From the NCBI GenBank assembly GCA_018806985.1, contig JADANN010000383.1, positions 310,001 to 374,000 on the forward strand: 64,000 bases of DNA, written 5' to 3'. Numbering within the stretch: position 1 is the first letter of the stretch; every line of letters starts with the position of its first letter. Both the position numbers and the translations under genes were made by a program. The stretch is from Angiostrongylus vasorum (taxonomy: Eukaryota; Nematoda; Chromadorea; Rhabditida; Metastrongylidae). This document shows, one piece after another, positions 58,171 to 64,000 of this stretch. Below the pieces are notes generated by a model. The model made no database searches, was not told the origin of the DNA, and saw only the letters and a list, made by a program, of their open reading frames with translations.

Positions 58171-58824
58171 TAACCTGTCAAAACCACTTTTAAATCTATC
58201 TATACACGTTCATTAGTGAAAATTCTGCAACGAGAAACAAGAACAATGTCGTGTGAGCTGAATCTATAAAGAATAAATAGAAATGGATACACAAGAGTTT
58301 GTTTAAATGTTTAAATAAATGGACACCATAATGAAAAATTAAAAACCGCTGTGTAGAACGTATTTCGACGGCTACAATACCAATCGAAACAATTGCTATC
58401 ATAAAATTGCCGCTGTTTCCTGGCAGGACTTACATCTATGGGGAAGATGTTGTGAAATCACTTGATGAGTTATTGTAAGGTGTTCGAATAACTTTAAATT
58501 CAACAAAAATCCTTATCTCTTACTTGATTCGTTGCTACGCTCACTTATGACGGATGGGGTATTGCCGTGTTTATCTCAGTGTTCATCTCACCCAGGCGAA
58601 GAGTATTGCTGCGCGCCAGACAAATCCCAAGACCGAGTTCCTTTTAACCTTGGCATTGATTAGTAACTCACCATTTTTCTTGATAAGCAAACACGAGGTG
58701 TTTGTTTAAAGAAAGTTGTTTATTATGCGAATGGGAACTTATGTTCTTCTGATCGTTTTTGTTTTAAGTTTCACCTGAGATAAGTTTTGTCACCGGAGAT
58801 TATGAAAGTGTTGGGCTTAGACTG

Positions 58825-58912
58825 CGTGTCAATTTGACCTTTCATGACTCTGAAGAAAAGCGAAATCGCCGAAACGTAAGCTATTGTGGATAAATGCCGT
58901 AATAACAACTTC
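58825..58912 (+). ncRNA. Hammerhead-like motif, copy 7
   Basis: CTGAAGA at 58850-58856, stem II GCG-AAAT-CGC, GAAAC, then GTA as the putative cleavage triplet (GUH allows A), and the shared 3' flank CGTAATAACAACTTC. Confidence 0.45.
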
Positions 58913-59413
58913 ATATGTGCTCACAAAGGAAAACAATCAATCGCCAGACACTCTATATTGAAAGCAAAACCTGGTCAGAACCATAGACTTGGTTGATCTT
59001 AGCACAAACTTTGATAGTTCGGCCTTTATCCAATTAACACAACGAAAACAATATAACAAGGTTAAGGAATGCACAGGTTTTACATTAAAATTAAAGTGCA
59101 ACTAGCATAGCCATAATTGACGATATAGAACTACAGACGAGATTTGTCGAGTTTACGATAACCAGGGAGAAACAAACAAATGAACAAACAGCACAAAACC
59201 TTTCAACCTTACAAGTCCAACTAGTTTAGCATCGAAGATTGTAGCCATTGGTGTCTTAATGGATGTAGAACACCAAACCCAACAATGAAAAAACTGTTAA
59301 CGAGGAAAACAGAGATCAGAACAACATGAGTGTCCCCTCAAGTGAAAAAAAAATGGCAAATTCACAAAAATGACAGCAAAAGAACACCAAGATTATGCTC
59401 AAAAAAACCCCAC

Positions 59414-59419
59414 TTTATT
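59414..59419 (-). promoter_or_regulatory. Poly(A) signal of the Schlafen-like gene
   Basis: AATAAA on the minus strand, 192 nt downstream of the stop codon at 59611. Confidence 0.5.
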
Positions 59420-59610
59420 AAGTAACATCTGATGCGACCTTTTTTGTGCGTTTGATATAATTATGCAAGGAATTTTGGGTATACCAAATAGTAAAATCCA
59501 TGTATAACATACACCCATTCATACAACACCTAAAATGCAGGAAAAAAGCTACTTAAATTGTTTTAAAATATTATAAAGTAAAAAATGAAAACAACGTGAA
59601 TACCAGGCTC

Positions 59611-60321
59611 TTAGTTCCGCAACATTTTCGGCAGGTAGTCGTATGCCAGTAGTCCAACAACAAATCCAGGAAAACCAAATAGAAACACTCGTTTGAGTAA
59701 CGAAGAATCGACCGTACCTGATCCTCTTAGATATGGGATAATCCGCATTTTGTTGGGTTGGTTTTCGGAAACCCTATTAACTTCAGTTTTACGTCGAAGT
59801 AACATATTATAAGCATCATTAAAAGATAAACGCCGTACAACAGAACCACGATTGACATAGAAAATACGGCCAGATGACAATTGATAAAGCGTATCAACTT
59901 TGTCGTTGATAGAGATCTCAGCAAGATATAAGCAAGGAATCTGATTTCCAGCTTCATCGTACACTTGATGAAAGCGGAAACGCACGATACCTTCATCAAG
60001 TGAAGGAATAAACCCCAAACAAGTACATTCCTCGAACTGTTGTCTGATAATCCCACATTCCACGTCAGACAGCGCGCAACCAACGATTTTACTATTACTA
60101 GCCACGCCTATCACAAAGAGCAAGCGACGTCGTGAATTTAGAGCTGCACATATAACAGACTGAATTGCTGACGTAGTCAGATCAGTGAGTCGCATTGGGT
60201 GCATGAAGACTGTCCATTTATCTTCTTGCATCTTGAAGAAGCTTCCACGAATGTATTTTTTGGGCGAACCAGCGAAAAGCATGTCGACTATTTCCTTGGT
60301 TCTTTCAGAATTCGGAACGTG
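59611..60321 (-). CDS. Schlafen-like gene, terminal exon with AlbA_2-like core and tail anchor
   Basis: The longest coding exon in the window (237 codons including stop), entered from an ATTTAG acceptor. It carries the VIGVASNSKIVGCALSD strand-loop typical of AlbA_2/Schlafen folds, a Cys/Glu-rich QQFEECTCLGF helix region, the YLAEISI and RIFYVNRGS strands, and the C-terminal hydrophobic anchor followed by PKMLRN and the stop. Confidence 0.85.
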   Translation of the reverse strand, partial: HVPNSERTKEIVDMLFAGSPKKYIRGSFFKMQEDKWTVFMHPMRLTDLTTSAIQSVICAALNSRRRLLFVIGVASNSKIVGCALSDVECGIIRQQFEECTCLGFIPSLDEGIVRFRFHQVYDEAGNQIPCLYLAEISINDKVDTLYQLSSGRIFYVNRGSVVRRLSFNDAYNMLLRRKTEVNRVSENQPNKMRIIPYLRGSGTVDSSLLKRVFLFGFPGFVVGLLAYDYLPKMLRN

Positions 60322-62520
60322 CTAAATATAATGAAAATAAACGTATAATGTAAACCAACATAACAATAATGATAGTGAGACATCTCCAAAACTCCGGACC
60401 GCTGGCGCCTGCGGTGAGGATCGAACACTCTGCTACCCTTTTCGGGGGCTAACACGTTCACCGCCACACCACAGGTTATGCTTATATTTCACATAACACC
60501 ATGTCATTAAAAAAAAGATAGGCAGCAAATAAAGGTGATTACATTTTGGCAGACCAAAATATATTAGAAACAGAAAAAAAACCCCGTGAATCCCAATGCC
60601 AACCGACTTTCATTCAACCTCCGTATGGATAACATAGCCTATTTTTTTCCTAGCACAATGCAAAAGAATAAACCAAAGACAATCATCATTTAACTCACCA
60701 TTTGATAAACTGAAGCAGCGAGCTCTCCTGGTAATTGAACAGATCGCTATAATATTAAGCAATAACGAATCTTCAAGACCAAATATGGAACTTTACAAGG
60801 GAAGCATTCTACGTGAAGTATCAAGTAATGTTATGAAATGTTGCGCAATATCCCGTATTTCCATCAGACCTCAAGTATTGATCGTAATAATTTCAAAACA
60901 AAATCGTGCATATTATTTGTTCGGATTAATAATTATTATCATAATCATTTGACAAGACCCTGGAAGAGTTTTCGTCAAGCTTGCAGATATCGCTTAAACA
61001 AATAACGATGACGAAACTACAACAATGGACTCTAAAAAGCTTAAGATCTCACTAGCTTTCTCTCTGATGGAACAAGTTTTCCTGTCATAACGAAGTAATT
61101 CTCACATGTATCTCCGGTATGGCATCTCCTGAAAAAAAAAAACATGGTTAACAAAGTCATAGTAACATTGAGAGCCCTCAATTTAGACTTGATCCCAGTT
61201 ACCAGACTCTCCGAGTATCGGGCATGAGTCGATCAAACTCATCATGACGGTCTTTCTGAGAAGACTTCAATTCTTCCAAATCTTCGTTGTCGTCATCGGA
61301 AGAAAACGACTCCTTGCTAGTCACAGGTGAAAAACCACCATATCTAGTTCTAAGAAATTGTAAAGCAACAACAGAGTACCGATGAAGCAAAAGTCCCAAA
61401 ATGTCTAATATATCATATTAGCATCATACTTAGCATTGCTGATAGCATCTATAAGTCAGTAATACGGCTGAGACAAGAACGAAACGAAGCGCCCGCATGG
61501 CGTAGTGGTGAACGCGTTAGTCCCCGAAAAGGGTATTAGCGTGTTCGATCCCGACCGCAGACACCAGCGGTCCGGAGATTTTGCAGATATCTCAGCATCA
61601 TTATGGCTACATTTCACATAATATCTTGCCATTAAAAAGAAGAGTAGGTAGTAAATAAAAGTGACGATATCATATGAGACTTGCAACAAGTAGGTGTTAG
61701 ATTTTAAACCAACGTTTCTTGCACACCAGCGGCAGATGGGATGTTACGTGGCAAATATTCTTCGGATCTGTCCCTGTCTGATGAGCCACAATCTAAAATC
61801 AAACAATTTCTTATGTACTCTTTCATGTGTAAACTAACTATCCTAATCATGATGGAATCTATTGGGTATTCAGTAAAAGCAGATCAGTTTTTATGGCAAC
61901 TACTACTAAAGTATGCGCTACCAATACCCGAACAATCTTGCTTTCCGGTCAATTAAGGAAACCAAAACAATTTGTCGGATAACATTACACTAGTTACCTT
62001 TTCGACATGCTTTAAGCAAACTATTCATCAAAATACTGGCGCGTGTGGCGCAGTGGTTGGAGACGCCCTGCGGTACACATGAGATCGATTCGCGCGCCCC
62101 TGGCCCACCAAGCAGTCCATCCTTCCGGGGTTCGAAAAATTAGTACCAGACTTCTCTGGGGGATAACAGCATTGACTCGATTCATCGGTAGGCCACGGCT
62201 AGTCATTGTATAGGCTAGATAAGCATTCAATCACCCTTAGCAATGAAGTCGACTTCGTGGCGTATCCCTCAGGGGGTTGATCAACGCCGACAGCTTTATC
62301 CTTTATTATTATGTGTCAAAACTAAAAGTAGTCTAGTAAAGAGCTGACACTGGTAGTAACGGAAATGGAGACAGTCACGATGTAGCATAAAATAAGAACA
62401 TAAAAACAATAATAAGTAAACGTAATACAAAAACTCACATAAGACCATAGTATTGGACGCCGTTGAGCTATCATTGCTTGCACGGTCATCGAAGTAACAG
62501 TCACCCACATCTTCCATCAT
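59611..62520 (-). CDS. Schlafen/AlbA_2-like domain protein with C-terminal membrane anchor, six exons
   Basis: Exons on the minus strand, all in mutually consistent phase: 62520-62439, 61792-61727, 61404-61203, 61128-61053, 60746-60699, 60321-59611, giving about 394 residues. The N-terminal third is acidic and low-complexity (SSDDDNEDLEEL). The last exon holds a Schlafen/AlbA_2-like region: a basic patch, then RRRLLFVIGVASNSKIVGCA, followed by strands through YLAEISI and an RIFYVNRGSVVRRLS segment. Near the C terminus, about residues 368-387, is a hydrophobic run (VFLFGFPGFVVGLLAYDYL) with short basic flanks, as in tail-anchored proteins. In C. elegans, SLFL-3/SLFL-4 are membrane-anchored Schlafen-domain subunits of PUCH, the nuclease that trims 21U-RNA precursors at mitochondria. 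The architecture here is similar, but orthology is inference. A poly(A) signal lies about 190 nt past the stop. The 5' exon could be preceded by another. Confidence 0.75.
60362..60535 (-). mobile_element. Family B SINE
   Basis: Reverse copy in the last intron of the Schlafen-like gene, so in the sense of that gene. CCACACCACAGGTTATG head side; its right flank has family B tail sequence in the opposite sense. Confidence 0.75.
60699..60746 (-). CDS. Schlafen-like gene, exon 5
   Basis: A 48-nt exon in phase 0 with a GTGAGT donor. It encodes RSVQLPGELAASVYQM and continues directly into the HVPNSERTKEIV of the last exon. Confidence 0.72.
61053..61128 (-). CDS. Schlafen-like gene, exon 4
   Basis: Acceptor TTTTTTCAG, donor GTGAGA. 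It encodes RCHTGDTCENYFVMTGKLVP and then SERKL, leading into the Schlafen-like region. Confidence 0.75.
61203..61404 (-). CDS. Schlafen-like gene, exon 3 (acidic segment)
   Basis: Acceptor ATATTAG, donor GTAACT. It encodes ILGLLLHRYSVVALQF, an acidic run SSDDDNEDLEELKSS, and PDTRRV plus two bases of a Trp codon. Confidence 0.65.
61459..61668 (+). mobile_element. Family B SINE, the most complete copy
   Basis: Leader, head (GCATGGCGTAGTGGTGAACG), B-box GTTCGATCCC, body and the long tail CACATAATATCTTGCCATTA. It lies between exons 2 and 3 of the Schlafen-like gene, antisense. Confidence 0.83.
61727..61792 (-). CDS. Schlafen-like gene, exon 2
   Basis: A 66-nt exon with a GATTTTAG acceptor. It encodes CGSSDRDRSEEYLPRNIPS. 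The donor giving the right phase is GTGTGC; a nearby GTTTAA would break frame with exon 3. Of the six exons this one has the weakest donor. Confidence 0.5.
62039..62306 (+). mobile_element. Family A SINE
   Basis: Head GCGCGTGTGGCGCAGTGGTT to a TTTATCCTTTATTATTATG tail. It lies in the intron between the first two recognised exons of the Schlafen-like gene, antisense to it. Confidence 0.85.
62439..62520 (-). CDS. Schlafen-like gene, first recognised exon
   Basis: It begins ATG ATG directly after a CGTCTTAG acceptor-like site, with an in-frame TAG formed across that site, so either translation starts here or the exon is entered in phase 0. The acidic, Ser-rich start (MMEDVGDCYFDD) ends at a consensus GTGAGT donor. 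Confidence 0.6.
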
Positions 62521-63067
62521 CTAAGACGAAGAGAAATCTTTTCCCATGTAAAAAGTGACAAATAAAAAGGTATTTGTGCATCTAGAATCAGAGGAGATCC
62601 TATACAAGAGTACAGCGACTGTTGCGTCTACATGGAATCTTTGCAGGAAAATGATATAATAATAGCGAAGGCTTTCGTACATTTAAAACCAGCCGACAAT
62701 ACAAAAAAGAAATACAGTAGCCAGTACATGCTCGTGGATTCTTCGCAGGACCTCATGCACTCATTGGTTTGGCTGGTTTCTTCGCGCTCAATTCGGCCAC
62801 TTTTTTCTTTGCATTTGGTTTCATCGTGATTCTTAAGATACATGGAATTGCTATGCTTTTATAATGCGTTAATTATGCATCGTGTTTCTTCAGGTGAGAT
62901 TAAACCAACTCCTATTCGTCTATGGAAGCAACTACTAATCTTAATGTTACTATCAAAGCTTGTTACAACTTATAGCTTAGTATTTACTACTCGTATTCGC
63001 TACTGCTTCTATTCTCTTAAACACACTCATGACTATATAACATGGAACAAATTATATATGTAGGAAT

Positions 63068-63348
63068 TCGCCCGAGTAGACCAGTGGTGAGAGGCGCCCT
63101 GCAATGCACATGGGATCGATCCCCACGCCCAGGCCCACCAAGCCCTCCATCCGTCTGAGGTGAGGAAATTGGTAACAGATTTGTCTGGGAGGATAGCAGT
63201 ACTGGCTCGATACATCGGTAGGCCACCGAGAGTCATTCTAAAGGCCAGATATGTATTCAATCACCTGCAACGATGCTTAGTGAAGTTGAATTCATGGTGC
63301 ATCCCTCAGGGATTGATCAATGCCTGGAGATTTATCGCTTATCCGTTA
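63068..63348 (+). mobile_element. Family A SINE
   Basis: Head TCGCCCGAGTAGACCAGTGGT, slightly changed, with a well conserved central and 3' region. Confidence 0.83.
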
Positions 63349-63514
63349 TATAGGAATTTATTCGTAGATCAGGACTCAGTTGGACAAAATTTGACTTGGT
63401 AAAACTCGTTTGCAAGTCAAAGATTGCAGTTGTATGATACTATCTGTCAGAAGCATTGCATCATCTGAATAGTTAAGTTCAAATATACTATTATAATGTT
63501 ACACTTTATTTACT

Positions 63515-63685
63515 GTCTATAATTACTTTTTCATGACAAGGTATTATGTGAAATACGACGAAATGATGCGGAGATATTTGCAAAACTCAGATCCCGGCCT
63601 GGATTCGAACCAGCGATTTTCCTCTCCGGAGGTTCAAGTTTTAGCGGCTGCACTATTGAGGCCTTCCTTGCTACTACAGTTGCTT
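63515..63685 (-). mobile_element. Family B SINE, variant head
   Basis: Reverse copy with tail ACAAGGTATTATGTGAAATA, a GAGATATTTGCAAAACTC body and a tRNA-like head that has GGTTCGAATCCAGG. Confidence 0.7.
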
Positions 63686-64000
63686 AGAAGTTTTTCTTTC
63701 TTTTAATTTATATGTTTATTCATCACTTACACTTTATGAGATTAAGTTTTCGCAACATCCCTCTAGGAAGAATCCATAGCATTCTCAATCACTGAGTGGC
63801 GTTTTACTAGTGCTGCTGTTGATCGGTGTCCTTTTCATTGTAACTGCCTGATTTATAACCTGACTGACTATTCGATGTCCTCTCTTTCGAAACCGTACAA
63901 AATTGATGAGACACAATTCTTGCAATGAAAGAACAACACTACTGGCCATCAATAATGGTCGACTGTTTGAGAACACGTTTGGGAAAGTGCGCTGCCCTGT

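Larger units (their letters stand above)
53046..59410. other. Intergenic region between the convergent ESRP and Schlafen-like genes
   Basis: The two genes point at each other. This region holds family A and D repeats, one hammerhead-like motif and one candidate basic exon at 54047-54196. 56.9-57.6 and 58.2-58.8 kb have nothing recognisable. Confidence 0.6.
62521..64000. other. Region upstream of the Schlafen-like gene
   Basis: Contains one family A and one family B SINE. On the minus strand, 62835-62740 encodes a short Lys/Ala-rich open frame starting MKPNAKKKVAELS; no donor there joins in frame to the exon at 62520, so it is not assigned. The last 300 bp show nothing identifiable. Confidence 0.5.

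Overview
This window looks like genomic DNA of a large-genome nematode, most likely a strongylid such as a hookworm or lungworm relative. The reasons are small exons with short TTTCAG-type acceptors, very long introns full of tRNA-headed SINEs, an RTE-clade retrotransposon of the kind common in strongylid genomes, and two genes whose closest remembered relatives include C. elegans proteins. No species can be named from sequence alone. There is no prokaryotic signature, CRISPR array or intact tRNA gene.

Gene 1 (+ strand, about 6.6-53.0 kb, perhaps from 1.9 kb) is an ESRP / Fusilli / SYM-2 RNA-binding protein. I assembled 14 exons by hand from splice sites, reading frame and family motifs. They encode three quasi-RRM domains, a proline-rich linker and a degenerate fourth RRM-like module. 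The exons total only about 1.45 kb in a 45-kb locus. One intron is 17.5 kb and another 10.6 kb, so single RRMs are split across huge distances. All 13 internal junctions keep frame except one (6903/7361), which is one base short.

Gene 2 (- strand, 62.5-59.4 kb) is a six-exon, roughly 394-residue protein. It has an acidic N-terminal half, a Schlafen/AlbA_2-like domain and a C-terminal hydrophobic anchor. That layout recalls the membrane-anchored Schlafen-like subunits SLFL-3/SLFL-4 of the nematode piRNA-precursor nuclease PUCH.

Most of the rest is mobile DNA. Family A is a ~290-bp tRNA-headed SINE (about 27 copies). Family B is a second tRNA-headed SINE ending in a GCAAATATCTCAGC-type tail, often found as inverted pairs. 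Family C is a third SINE that shares a central module with A. Family D is a ~370-bp repeat with alternative 5' leaders. A decayed RTE element (41.1-44.7 kb) carries a nested SINE with a clear target-site duplication. A dispersed ~80-nt motif with the two halves of a hammerhead ribozyme core (CUGANGA, stem II, GAAAC, GUC) occurs at least seven times and is the most unusual non-coding signal. Between these lie microsatellites and AT-rich DNA with no recognised content.
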